Positions 1-7,566 of a stretch of DNA of 13,641 nt are shown here, piece by piece. The notes under the pieces are model-generated. The model saw nothing but the letters and a program-made list of their open reading frames with translations. It had not been told where the DNA came from and did not search any database. Origin of the DNA: Chloroflexi bacterium RBG_16_57_11 (GTDB taxonomy: Bacteria; Chloroflexota; Anaerolineae; Anaerolineales; UBA4823); NCBI GenBank assembly GCA_001795165.1, contig MGNS01000154.1, positions 33,859-47,499 of the forward strand, in the 5' to 3' direction. How positions within the stretch are numbered: position 1 is the first letter of the stretch; every line of letters begins with the position of its first letter. The position numbers were made by a program, and so were the translations under genes.

Positions 1-1130
1 ACCTGCGGGACGAGCAGCCCCACACTGTCGCCCATGCGGGCGGCAGCCGATGAGGCCGACCCGAAAATGCGGATCATACCCAGCATCCCGGTAATCGTCA
101 GTACGCCGCCAAAGATTATCCCGCCCTGGCGGGTGTCCTTGAGCAGCGAGTTGACGAAAATGCCGGTGGAGGAAGCTACCAGGATGATCCCACCGGCGAG
201 CATGGCCACAGCCTGGGGCGCGCCCCAGTCGATGCCGAAGATCAGGTGAGAAGCCACCAGCAGCGTCACCACCTGTACCGATACGGTCAGGAATACCGCC
301 AGGAACTTTCCGGTCAAAATGGCCTGGCGCGAGGTGGGCGTGGTGAACAGGCGCGGCAGGGTGCGCTGTTCGTCTTCCTCTAGGATGCTCTCGGCCGTGG
401 AGACCCCGGTGTAGATTGCATAGAATACCATCATCCCGCCCATGATCGGCGCCACGATCGCCAGGACCGGATTGGTCTCCTCAACCTCCCCGCTGGGGGC
501 ATGGATTTCCAGGAACTCGTCGGCTGCGTTGCTGGTCTGCGTGCGTGATGTCGCCAGGTATGCATCGATCACCTGGCCGACCAGGGCAACTTGATCGGCA
601 TCGGTCTGGTCCAGGACCTGGTCCACTGCAATCTTGACACCGGAGATGCTGTCCATGAAACGGTTCAGGATGGCGCGCACGATCCCTGGCCCGATGGTCA
701 GTGTCGGATCCTGATAGAATTCCACCGTCGCCTGGCTGTTGATATCGGCAAACTGTTTTGAGAAACCGGACGGGATGATCACCGCCACCTGTGCCTGCTG
801 GCTGTCCACCACTTGGCGGGCGGCGGTCGCATCCGGCGCGAGCGAGACCTCCAGCAAATCAGCGAGATCTTTGCTTTGCAGCACCGCCACCACAAGCTCG
901 CTCAGGGTGTCCGCCTTGATCCCCTCTGGCAGAGCTCCCGACCCGGTCTGGAGGCGCGGGGCCTCCAGATCCTCATTAGCCACCACCACCCGGATGCGCG
1001 CCAGCTCAAAGCTACCGCTGCGGGCGGCCTGGCCGAACATCAGGTAAAACATTCCAGTCACCATCAACGGTAAGCCGAACATAAAAACCAGGCCGATAGT
1101 GCTGCGCAGAGCGTGACGAATATCCTTCAA
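1..1130 (-). CDS. ABC-2 type transporter permease, partial (C-terminus beyond window edge)
   Basis: Membrane subunit of an ABC exporter. About 376 residues are visible. A first membrane segment lies near residues 12-32, followed by a long extracytoplasmic domain of about 180 residues and then several membrane segments from about residue 220 onward (motif AIVAPIMGGMMVFYAIY). This is the layout of the ABC2_membrane_3 family (YhgE/DrrB-like). The frame runs on past position 1. The start is uncertain: between the ATPase stop (1170-1172) and the TTG at 1128-1130 the frame has no ATG, GTG or TTG. The residues just upstream (I-I-K-I-L-A-I-A) look like a genuine permease N-terminus, so translation may begin at the ATA at 1149-1151 or nearby, coupled to the ATPase. 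I list the TTG because it is the first conventional start. It lies about 40 bp downstream of the ATPase gene in the same orientation, so one operon. The substrate cannot be read from sequence. Confidence 0.85.
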   Translation of the reverse strand, partial: MKDIRHALRSTIGLVFMFGLPLMVTGMFYLMFGQAARSGSFELARIRVVVANEDLEAPRLQTGSGALPEGIKADTLSELVVAVLQSKDLADLLEVSLAPDATAARQVVDSQQAQVAVIIPSGFSKQFADINSQATVEFYQDPTLTIGPGIVRAILNRFMDSISGVKIAVDQVLDQTDADQVALVGQVIDAYLATSRTQTSNAADEFLEIHAPSGEVEETNPVLAIVAPIMGGMMVFYAIYTGVSTAESILEEDEQRTLPRLFTTPTSRQAILTGKFLAVFLTVSVQVVTLLVASHLIFGIDWGAPQAVAMLAGGIILVASSTGIFVNSLLKDTRQGGIIFGGVLTITGMLGMIRIFGSASSAAARMGDSVGLLVPQ

Positions 1131-1169
1131 TGCGATGGCAAGGATTTTTATGATCCGCTCTGCCGCTCC

Positions 1170-2111
1170 CTAGTCTCTCAGCGCCCGGCCGGTCAGGTGC
1201 AGGAACACCGCTTCAAGGTCGGGCTGCTGGATTTCAACGGAGGTGATCTGCGCAGCCTGGTCACCGGCCGCCTCAAACAGGCGCGGCAAAACCTGATGTC
1301 CATTGAGCGCCAGAATTGTGAACACGCCATCCTTAGATGAAACCTGCTTAACTCCCGGCACCATACCCCAGATTTGATCCAGGCTTTCCCTGGGATTATG
1401 GATCGCCAGGCGGATGCGGTCGGCTTCACCGACGATCTTGACCAGCTCGGCATGCGTGCCCAAAGATATCAACTTGCCATGATCCATGATGGCGATATGA
1501 TCAGAAAGCTCCTGAGCTTCCTCCATATAATGGGTGGTGTAGAGCACCGTCATGCCTTGCTCTTTGAGGGCGACTACGCTATCCAGGATGTTACGCCGTG
1601 ATTGTGGGTCGATCCCCACGGTGGGCTCGTCCATAAAAATAACCGCCGGGCGGTGAAGCAGCGCCGCGGCGATATTGACCCGGCGCTTCATGCCGCCGGA
1701 GAATTTCGACAACTGTCCGCTGGCGCGCTCGGTAAGGCCGATGATTTCTAATGCCTCATCCACACGCGTTTTGAGTACCCCTCCCCGAAGACCGTACATC
1801 TTACCCCAAAAGAGCAAGTTTTCGCGCGCCGACAGGTCTTCATACAGTGCGATTTCCTGCGGAACCACGCCCAAAACCGCACGCACCGCTGTGGCTTCCT
1901 TGCGGATCGAATGGCCCATGACAAACGCGTCGCCCTGGTCGGGGCGCAGCAGCGTGGCAAGCATAGAGATGGTAGTGGTTTTGCCGGCGCCGTTCGGTCC
2001 AAGCAAGCTGAAGATTTCGCCTTGTTGGACTTCGAAGCTGACACCCTGTACAGCGTTATTGTCGCCGAAGGCTTTATGCAGGTCATTAACCTGAATGGCA
2101 GATTGAGTCAT
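1170..2111 (-). CDS. ABC transporter ATP-binding protein (DrrA/CcmA-like, exporter type)
   Basis: Nucleotide-binding subunit that powers the permease encoded just downstream; cytoplasmic. It has 313 residues with a complete set of motifs: Walker A GPNGAGKTT at 38-46, Q-loop Gln85, signature FSGGMKRR at 137-144, Walker B with D161-E162, D-loop near 168, and switch His194 in YTTHYMEEA. The roughly 90 residues after the core match the C-terminal extension typical of DrrA/NatA-like ATPases that partner ABC-2 permeases. The ATG start is followed directly by the conserved N-terminus (AIQVNDLHKAFGD); the ribosome-binding site upstream is weak. All catalytic residues are present, so it should be active. 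Drug, lipid or sodium export are all possible for this family; the cargo is not deducible. Confidence 0.95.
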   Translation of the reverse strand: MTQSAIQVNDLHKAFGDNNAVQGVSFEVQQGEIFSLLGPNGAGKTTTISMLATLLRPDQGDAFVMGHSIRKEATAVRAVLGVVPQEIALYEDLSARENLLFWGKMYGLRGGVLKTRVDEALEIIGLTERASGQLSKFSGGMKRRVNIAAALLHRPAVIFMDEPTVGIDPQSRRNILDSVVALKEQGMTVLYTTHYMEEAQELSDHIAIMDHGKLISLGTHAELVKIVGEADRIRLAIHNPRESLDQIWGMVPGVKQVSSKDGVFTILALNGHQVLPRLFEAAGDQAAQITSVEIQQPDLEAVFLHLTGRALRD

Positions 2112-2325
2112 AGGGCCGCGCCTGTTTTTTTGTGTTTAATCCGTATCATAACCGGATACCATGCGCGAGGGAAGAGGCAGATGATTTTTGGGAATAATAC
2201 TGTTCGTTTATAGGATCATGATTATTCATAATAGGCTGATCGATAGGTCTGGAATTCGCAAGAATCGGGTGGCGATTGACGAAATTTTTCTGTACAATTG
2301 CCCTTAACTTTTTATGGAGAAAATG
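2112..2325. promoter_or_regulatory. Divergent intergenic region between ABC operon and alkyltransferase gene
   Basis: About 200 bp separates two divergent genes. On the plus strand TACAAT at 2293-2298 is a fair -10 element for the alkyltransferase gene, without a good -35 at standard spacing. On the minus strand TATGAT (2150-2145) could be the -10 for the ABC pair. Between them is an AT-rich patch with two nested short inverted repeats, GATCA 2214-2218 / TGATC 2237-2241 and ATTAT 2221-2225 / ATAAT 2228-2232, a possible operator. An open frame on the minus strand across 2146-2709 is a shadow of the coding gene. Confidence 0.35.
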
Positions 2326-3192
2326 ATGATGGCCTCGGATACGATCGCTTACCAGGATTTGTCTACGGATTACCAGCGGGTGGAGCAGGCGATGGTGTAC
2401 CTTCATGCCCATTATCCCGAACAGCCGTCCTTGGCTGAGGTGGCTGCCAGTGTTGGTCTGAGCGAGTATCACTTCCAACGCCTCTTCACCCATTGGGTGG
2501 GGATCAGTCCGAAACGCTTCCTGCAATTTTTGACCAAGGAGCATGCGCGTGAGTTGCTGGATCATTCTGCCTCCGTCCTGGAGGCTGCTTATCAAAGCGG
2601 GCTTTCTGGACCGGGTCGCCTGCACGACCTGTTTGTAAATTGCGATGCGGTCACGCCAGGCGAGTATAAGATGCACGGGTCGGGGCTGGAGATCTCTTAC
2701 GGCTTTCATCCCAGTCCCTTTGGTGAATGCATGGTAGCGCTGACGGAGCGCGGTATCTGTGGATTGGCTTTTGTCCAGAAAGGTGACCGCCAGGAGATTA
2801 TACAGGATTTACGCCGCCGCTGGTTGAATGCGGAATTGATCGAGGACCGTGCTCGGACAGCGCAGGTTGTCGAACGCATTTTCCCGTTGGCTTTTGGACA
2901 TCAGATCGCCCCACTGCATTTGTATCTCAATGGGACAAATTTCCAGATTAAAGTTTGGGAGGCGTTGCTTCGGGTCCCGTCGGGAGCATTGACCACTTAC
3001 CAGGAGATAGCTCGTAGATTGGGTATGCCTGGCGCGGCGCGCGCCGTAGGACAGGCGGTGAGCGCGAACCCGATCGCATTCATCATTCCATGCCACCGGG
3101 TGATCACCAAGATGGGCGTTCTGGGCGGCTACCGCTGGGGCGCCTCCCGCAAGATGGCAATGGTTGGCTGGGAGCTGGCGAGAGCGGAGTAG
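2326..3192 (+). CDS. AraC-type HTH / methylated-DNA-[protein]-cysteine S-methyltransferase fusion (Ada-like)
   Basis: A suicide DNA-repair enzyme that removes alkyl groups from O6-alkylguanine onto its own cysteine, fused to a DNA-binding activator domain. Residues about 20-116 form an AraC double helix-turn-helix (helices near 35-59 and 83-105). Residues about 120-288 are the alkyltransferase: Arg239 in ARAVGQAVSANP, acceptor Cys256 in PCHRV, then a GGYRWG loop. Unlike E. coli Ada, it has no N-terminal zinc Cys4 (phosphotriester-sensing) domain: the protein begins almost directly with the HTH. Four in-frame ATGs occur (2314, 2323, 2326, 2329). GGAG at 2316-2319 sits correctly only for 2326 or 2329, hence this start. 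The adjacent 3' gene converges with a 9-bp gap. Family assignment is firm; how the regulator half senses damage without the N-terminal domain is open. Confidence 0.93.
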   Translation: MMASDTIAYQDLSTDYQRVEQAMVYLHAHYPEQPSLAEVAASVGLSEYHFQRLFTHWVGISPKRFLQFLTKEHARELLDHSASVLEAAYQSGLSGPGRLHDLFVNCDAVTPGEYKMHGSGLEISYGFHPSPFGECMVALTERGICGLAFVQKGDRQEIIQDLRRRWLNAELIEDRARTAQVVERIFPLAFGHQIAPLHLYLNGTNFQIKVWEALLRVPSGALTTYQEIARRLGMPGAARAVGQAVSANPIAFIIPCHRVITKMGVLGGYRWGASRKMAMVGWELARAE

Positions 3193-3201
3193 TAGGACTG
3201 G

Positions 3202-4188
3202 CTAACGCTGGCCGGAATGAAATAACCCCAGCCGGCCATCTCGCCAGATGGTCTGTAGCGCCAGGACGATTGATGGATCAAATTGGATCCCGGCCAGGCT
3301 GATAATATTTTCCAGGGCGTCGTCAAGAGATCTGGCGGAAGCAAAGCTATGGTCGGTCGTCATGGCATCCAGGCAATCGGCCACGCACAATATTCTGGCG
3401 CCATCCGGGATTTCCTCGCCACTCAAGCCGTCAGGGTAACCCTGGCCATCCCACCGTTCGTGATGGTGGCGGACGAATGGCACACAGTCTAAAAGAAATG
3501 GTACATCCTTAATCATCTCTGCACTGGTTATGGGATGCTTCCGAACCAGCTCCCACTCTTCAGGGCTAAACGGACCGGTTTTGAACAGAATATTCCCTGG
3601 GATATGAATTTTCCCGATATCGTGCAAGATGGCTGCAAAACGTAGCGTGCTCAATCGTCTGCCGGCCCAGCCCATATGCTCAGCGATTAACATCGAAAAA
3701 ATGGTGATATTTTCGATGTGATGGCTGATCTGGTGTGTGCGGGTTTCGATGGCATTTGCCATGGCAATCAAGCTATCCAGGTAGGCTTGCTGGACGCGCG
3801 CCATCTGGGCTTGCTGGAAGCGACCCAGGCGGGAGCGGACGGTGTTCACAAGCTCATCGCGGCTGACCGGCTTAACCAGGTAATCGTCAACGCCGAGGTG
3901 CCGACTAACGGTGAAATCGGCTGGCTCAGAGCGCGCAGACAGGATGATAAACGGGATGCCAATCCATTCTTTGCGCGCCCGTACCGCGCTGTAAAAATCG
4001 ATCCCGTCCATCACAGGCATGGTTATATCCGAGACGATCAGCTCGGGAACCTTGTTATGCATTTGATCCAGGGCTTCACGCCCGTTGCGAGCCGTGATCA
4101 CGCTGAAGCCCTCATTTACTAAAATCTCTCGCAGGCCTTCACGCAGTAAATCCATATCTTCGACGATTAAGATCAGCTCATTTGCCAT
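3202..4188 (-). CDS. Response regulator with HD-GYP domain (predicted c-di-GMP phosphodiesterase)
   Basis: Two-component output protein of 328 residues. Residues 4-122 are a complete receiver: acidic Glu10/Asp11, phospho-acceptor Asp54, Ser84, Lys106 (VKP). A helix at about 123-145 leads into the HD-GYP domain: His157, H189-D190-IGK, His218, H242-H243-E244, and the GQGYP signature at 248-252. Known members hydrolyse c-di-GMP and are switched by phosphorylation. The usual R-P-Y-R segment after DAMT.D is replaced by H-S-F-A, a divergence in the later part of the domain. No cognate histidine kinase is adjacent. About 100 bp separates it from the P1 peptidase gene upstream. A TAAAAT near 4200 on the minus strand could be its own -10, which would give a very short leader. 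No clear ribosome-binding site precedes the ATG. Confidence 0.93.
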   Translation of the reverse strand: MANELILIVEDMDLLREGLREILVNEGFSVITARNGREALDQMHNKVPELIVSDITMPVMDGIDFYSAVRARKEWIGIPFIILSARSEPADFTVSRHLGVDDYLVKPVSRDELVNTVRSRLGRFQQAQMARVQQAYLDSLIAMANAIETRTHQISHHIENITIFSMLIAEHMGWAGRRLSTLRFAAILHDIGKIHIPGNILFKTGPFSPEEWELVRKHPITSAEMIKDVPFLLDCVPFVRHHHERWDGQGYPDGLSGEEIPDGARILCVADCLDAMTTDHSFASARSLDDALENIISLAGIQFDPSIVLALQTIWRDGRLGLFHSGQR

Positions 4189-4290
4189 AGATGGTTACTA
4201 TTTTACCCTGGTTCTTTCTTGCGATCGGCAAGGCTGCCGGCTGGTTGCCACAGGAGGCCCGATGCTTATTAACCCATTTGTGTATATTTG

Positions 4291-5289
4291 TCAGATGATC
4301 GAGGAGGCGGCAGGCAACCCGGCGATAGGTTGGGCTGCAAAGACGGCGCGCACGATCGCCTGGGCAAAGGCTTCGGCGGCATATGCCCCAATGATGTTTA
4401 CATCGGCCTTTTTATTCCCGGTGGACAGGGCAAAGATGGTGTCGCCATCCACCATCGTATGGGCCGGACGAACAGCGCGCGCCAGGCCGTCGTGAGCCAT
4501 CTGGGCAACCTTGTTTGCCTGCTCTTTATTTAGCCTGGCATTGGTTGCCACAACGCCGATGACGGTGTTACCGCGCCTCCCGAAATTTAACTGTTGACTG
4601 TCCAGTATGCTTTTCATCACTTGCAGGGTGTCGGCAAAATATTCTCCCGCCTCTGCGCTCTGCCCACCGGTCTGCGGCGTACGCGCTCCGGCGACGATCT
4701 GTCCGTTCCGAGGATCGATGATGTCGCCAAAAGCGTTTACCGCAGCGATTGCGCCGACTACGATGCTATTCCCAATGGCCAGGCTTGCGCAGCCGATACC
4801 AGATTTCATCGCCTGGCTGATCCCCAGAATTTTACCCACGGTTGCGCCCATCCCGGCGCCGGCATTCCCTTCCGCAGGCGGATGTCGAGAGGCGTTCAGG
4901 CAAGCCTGGTAGCCCATCGCGGCATCCGGTCGCCGGTTGGCGCTACCGAGCCCAAGGTCAAACAGGATGGCTGCGGGGACGATCGGTACGCGCGCCACAC
5001 GCACGTCAAACCCCACGCCGCGCTCTTCAAGATAGCGCACTACACCGCTGGCCGAATCCAGGCCGAAAGCCGAGCCGCCAGCCAGGACGATGGCATGCAC
5101 CTGCTGCACCAGGTGCATCGGGTAGAGGGCATCTGTCTGGCGTGTCCCGGGCGCGCCGCCACGCTGGTCGACTCCACCGAAAGCCCCTTTTTCACATAGG
5201 ATCACAGTACAGCCTGTGAGCGCTTCCTCATCATGTGCGTGTCCGACACGGATGCCGGGCACGTCGGTGATGCTGTTATGTAGCTTCAT
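4291..5289 (-). CDS. P1 family peptidase (DmpA/NylC-like, Ntn-hydrolase, family S58)
   Basis: Self-cleaving N-terminal-nucleophile hydrolase. Family members include DmpA (L-aminopeptidase/D-esterase), beta-peptidyl aminopeptidases and the nylon-oligomer hydrolase NylC. The protein has 332 residues. It shows the family opening (NSITDVPGIRVGHAHDEE), the GVDQRGGAPGTRQTD segment, the LAGGSAFGLD loop near 70-78, and the autocleavage site G-N-T-V-I-G-V-V-A-T-N, with Thr242 as predicted new N-terminal nucleophile after cleavage behind Asn241. Asn/Thr at this site is closer to NylC-type than to Ser-type DmpA. I chose ATG 5289 over the in-frame GTG at 5301 because GAAGGG lies just upstream of the ATG. 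It is the fourth gene of the minus-strand unit, about 45 bp after the M28 gene. The substrate is unknown; peptides with beta- or D-residues or cyclic/oligo-amides fit the family. Confidence 0.92.
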   Translation of the reverse strand: MKLHNSITDVPGIRVGHAHDEEALTGCTVILCEKGAFGGVDQRGGAPGTRQTDALYPMHLVQQVHAIVLAGGSAFGLDSASGVVRYLEERGVGFDVRVARVPIVPAAILFDLGLGSANRRPDAAMGYQACLNASRHPPAEGNAGAGMGATVGKILGISQAMKSGIGCASLAIGNSIVVGAIAAVNAFGDIIDPRNGQIVAGARTPQTGGQSAEAGEYFADTLQVMKSILDSQQLNFGRRGNTVIGVVATNARLNKEQANKVAQMAHDGLARAVRPAHTMVDGDTIFALSTGNKKADVNIIGAYAAEAFAQAIVRAVFAAQPIAGLPAASSII

Positions 5290-5333
5290 ATTACCCTTCA
5301 CTTACGTAAGCGATGACGAATTTATAGGATATT

Positions 5334-6536
5334 TCATCCCATTTTATGTCTTGCTTGTCCATTATTGCCCAAACCATCGTTATTGAAGATGAATCTGGAT
5401 AGAATTTCAACCGCTTCCGGCAGGCGTTCCATGACCACCCGTCCGAGATTGTCCTTGGTGCCATGGAAGCCGCGGTCCTTCTGCTGGCGGTCGTAGGTCC
5501 CCAGGGTTGTGGCCGGGATTCCGGAGCGTAAAAACGAACCACCATCGCAGTTCACCGGGCCGACCAGGCGGGGTTTGATCCCGGTGACCTCCTGCACAGC
5601 TTGGGAGATGGCCTGGTTCATCTCGCTCGAACAGGGCCATAGCTTAAGTGAATATCCATCCTGCTCCCACAGCACGTATTCGCCATCCTGAGCCATCACT
5701 TCCAGGTTCAGCGCCCGGGCAGGCAATGCCCAATCCCGGCCCCTCACGTATGCCTGGGAGCCCTGCATATTTACCTCTTCACCGGCGAACAGCGCCAGGG
5801 TCAAGCCCGTGTGCGTTAGCGTCAGTGCTCCAGTCCGGACACACTGCGCCAGACCCAGCAAGATCGCGCAGGCGGCCCCGTTGTCCACCGCCCCCTGGCT
5901 GGGTTGGCGGAACCGCCCCAGTGTCAGGTTGAGCCCTAATCCCCAGGCCAGGATCAGGAGGGGTAGGCTGAGGAGCACACCCAGGCCGTACGTCCAGGCT
6001 GCGGCAGGTGAGTCATTGGCGAACAGGTAGTGGTCCAAAGGACCCAATATACCCAGCGCGAGGGTGAGCGCGATGCCAAAAGGCAGGCTTCGAATGAAGA
6101 ACATGCGCTGTCGATGGTCGAGCAGCTCGGTCTTGGTGTCATAATGTGCTGAGCAAATGATCTCCTGCTGCAATGTTTGAGGATGGAATTCGATGAGCAG
6201 GTTCTGGCCGCGTTTGGCGCCGATCCAGGTGACCACTGGAATGTTGAAGGCCACATCCAGCAGCCCACCAGCCAGTCCCAGTACAGAGATCACCAGCGCA
6301 AGCCAGCCAATGCGCTGCCAGATGAGCACCGCCAGCAGTGTGCGGGAGATGATGATCCATAAACCGATGCCCAGCCAGAATTTCGGGAACAACCGGAATT
6401 CGTGTAGCTTATAAGGTATATCGTGCTGCTCCAGCCACTTTTGCAGCGATTGGAGCGTTTGGTGTTCCGCCTGGCTGCCGGAGGGTCGCGGCCTGGACAG
6501 GATCTGCATCAGCCCTGCATAATCAGCATTGTCCAA
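5334..6536 (-). CDS. M28-family metallopeptidase with embedded membrane segments
   Basis: Predicted zinc aminopeptidase of about 400 residues. The M28 ligands are recognisable: His131 in SAHYDT, Asp218 in GAVDNGAAC, catalytic Glu253 with Glu254 in FAGEE, and His358 in FHGTKDN. Position 279 (LNLEVM) is Glu where most M28 enzymes have Asp. Four hydrophobic segments are visible (about 52-72, 78-100, 150-170, 180-203). The last two interrupt the catalytic domain between His131 and Asp218, which are usually about 20 residues apart. It is therefore an integral membrane peptidase. The start is not ATG: TTG 6536 follows TGAGG at good spacing, and TTG 6551 is a longer alternative. Either start overlaps the end of the upstream PLP-enzyme gene (stop at 6523), implying translational coupling. 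Family call firm, substrate unknown. Confidence 0.9.
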   Translation of the reverse strand: MDNADYAGLMQILSRPRPSGSQAEHQTLQSLQKWLEQHDIPYKLHEFRLFPKFWLGIGLWIIISRTLLAVLIWQRIGWLALVISVLGLAGGLLDVAFNIPVVTWIGAKRGQNLLIEFHPQTLQQEIICSAHYDTKTELLDHRQRMFFIRSLPFGIALTLALGILGPLDHYLFANDSPAAAWTYGLGVLLSLPLLILAWGLGLNLTLGRFRQPSQGAVDNGAACAILLGLAQCVRTGALTLTHTGLTLALFAGEEVNMQGSQAYVRGRDWALPARALNLEVMAQDGEYVLWEQDGYSLKLWPCSSEMNQAISQAVQEVTGIKPRLVGPVNCDGGSFLRSGIPATTLGTYDRQQKDRGFHGTKDNLGRVVMERLPEAVEILSRFIFNNDGLGNNGQARHKMG

Positions 6537-7566
6537 GCTGCCGTTCCTCAAAAGCGAACAGGGCCGGAAGCCCGCCAGTGTGCAGGAAAATCAGCGGCTC
6601 TCCACGGCCAAGCTTGTTATTCCGGGAGAGGTCCAATAAACCCGCGAAGGCTTTGGATGTGTATACCGGGTCTAGCAAGATCCCTTCCAGGCTTGCCAGA
6701 CAGCCCAGCGCACCCAGCCCTTCCGGTGAAGGCTGTCCATACCCCTGACCGACATAACGTTTTTCCACCAGGGGCACTTGTTCCGGAGAAAACGTGTGCG
6801 TCTCACCCAGGAAGGTGCAAATATCTCCTGCCAGCCCGGCAATGGAAGCTGGAAAGCCTTTCCACAGCTTGCCGACATCGATGCCAACCAGGCGCAGCGG
6901 CGATTCGATCAATGCCAGCCCGGCCATTAACCCGGCCAGCGTCCCGCCGGAGCCGGCTGCAAGCACCAGGTGAGCATCCTGGATTCCGATGGAGCGCGCC
7001 TGTTCGTCAATTTCCAGCGCAGCCCGCACGTATCCGAGACAACCACGAACGTTATGCCCGCCCACGGGAATAAAATAATGCGGACCGAGACGCAGCCAGG
7101 CCAGCCAATGTACCAGACGGATACTCGCTTCCAGGCTCATGCCGCCTCCACCGCCCAGCGGGAAGAAATGCATCCTGGCTCCCAACGCCCGGTTGAGAAT
7201 CAGGTTGCCGCACAGACGGGTAGGACAACGCTCGAAATAAAACAAGTGGGTTTGAATACCAAGGCGGTTGGCTGCTGCTGCGGTGAGGCGGGCGTGGTTG
7301 GATTGTAAACCGCCGAAGGTGGCGATCTTACGCTCGCCACGTTGTTGAGCATCGGCCAGCAGATATTCCAGCTTGCGCGTCTTGTTTCCACCCAGGCCGG
7401 GGCCAATCTGGTCATCGCGCTTGATCCATACCTGGCGGCCAAGCTCGGCGCTCAGGCGCGGTAGGAGCTCTAATGGGGTAGGATATTCTGAAAGTGGAAG
7501 CCGTGGCAGGGCATCCAGCTTTTCGTTGAGCAGCCGACGGTCCATTTGACTGGGCTCAATCGACAC
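6523..7566 (-). CDS. PLP-dependent D-cysteine desulfhydrase / ACC deaminase family enzyme
   Basis: Fold-type II PLP enzyme of 347 residues, cytoplasmic. Lys62 in GGNKTRKLEYL is the predicted PLP Schiff-base lysine, S89-N90-H91 the substrate-carboxylate loop, and AAGSGGTLAGL at 203-213 the phosphate-binding loop. True ACC deaminases carry Glu after the tyrosine of D-P-V-Y and Leu in the later H-L-G-G motif. Here these are Thr303 (DPVYTSKA) and Thr330 (LHTGG). This pattern matches D-cysteine desulfhydrases, so D-cysteine or a related D-amino acid is the better guess than ACC. The GTG start at 7566 overlaps the GMC gene by 11 bp; an in-frame ATG at 7545 is the alternative, and neither has a strong ribosome-binding site. 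Its own 3' end overlaps the M28 gene. An insertion-free, full-length member of the family. Confidence 0.88.
   Translation of the reverse strand: MSIEPSQMDRRLLNEKLDALPRLPLSEYPTPLELLPRLSAELGRQVWIKRDDQIGPGLGGNKTRKLEYLLADAQQRGERKIATFGGLQSNHARLTAAAANRLGIQTHLFYFERCPTRLCGNLILNRALGARMHFFPLGGGGGMSLEASIRLVHWLAWLRLGPHYFIPVGGHNVRGCLGYVRAALEIDEQARSIGIQDAHLVLAAGSGGTLAGLMAGLALIESPLRLVGIDVGKLWKGFPASIAGLAGDICTFLGETHTFSPEQVPLVEKRYVGQGYGQPSPEGLGALGCLASLEGILLDPVYTSKAFAGLLDLSRNNKLGRGEPLIFLHTGGLPALFAFEERQLGQC

Noticed and set aside
2276..2298. TTGACG plus TACAAT as a complete promoter
   Set aside because: The spacer is only 11 bp, too short for sigma-70; only the TACAAT is kept as a possible -10.
2146..2709. 187-codon minus-strand frame opposite the alkyltransferase gene
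   Set aside because: It lies antisense to a clear AraC/alkyltransferase coding sequence, shows no family motif, and covers the divergent promoter region.
3205..3238. 7-bp inverted repeat TGGCCGG/CCGGCCA near the convergent gene ends
   Set aside because: Loop of 16 nt, no T-run on either strand, and inside the HD-GYP coding sequence; not convincing as a terminator.
4594..5199. 201-codon plus-strand frame inside the P1 peptidase gene
   Set aside because: Antisense shadow of a well-conserved gene; low-complexity Arg/Ala/Pro composition typical of GC-rich opposite frames.
6423..7073. 216-codon plus-strand frame across the M28 and PLP genes
   Set aside because: Spans two real minus-strand genes and their overlap; Pro/Arg-rich without recognisable domain.
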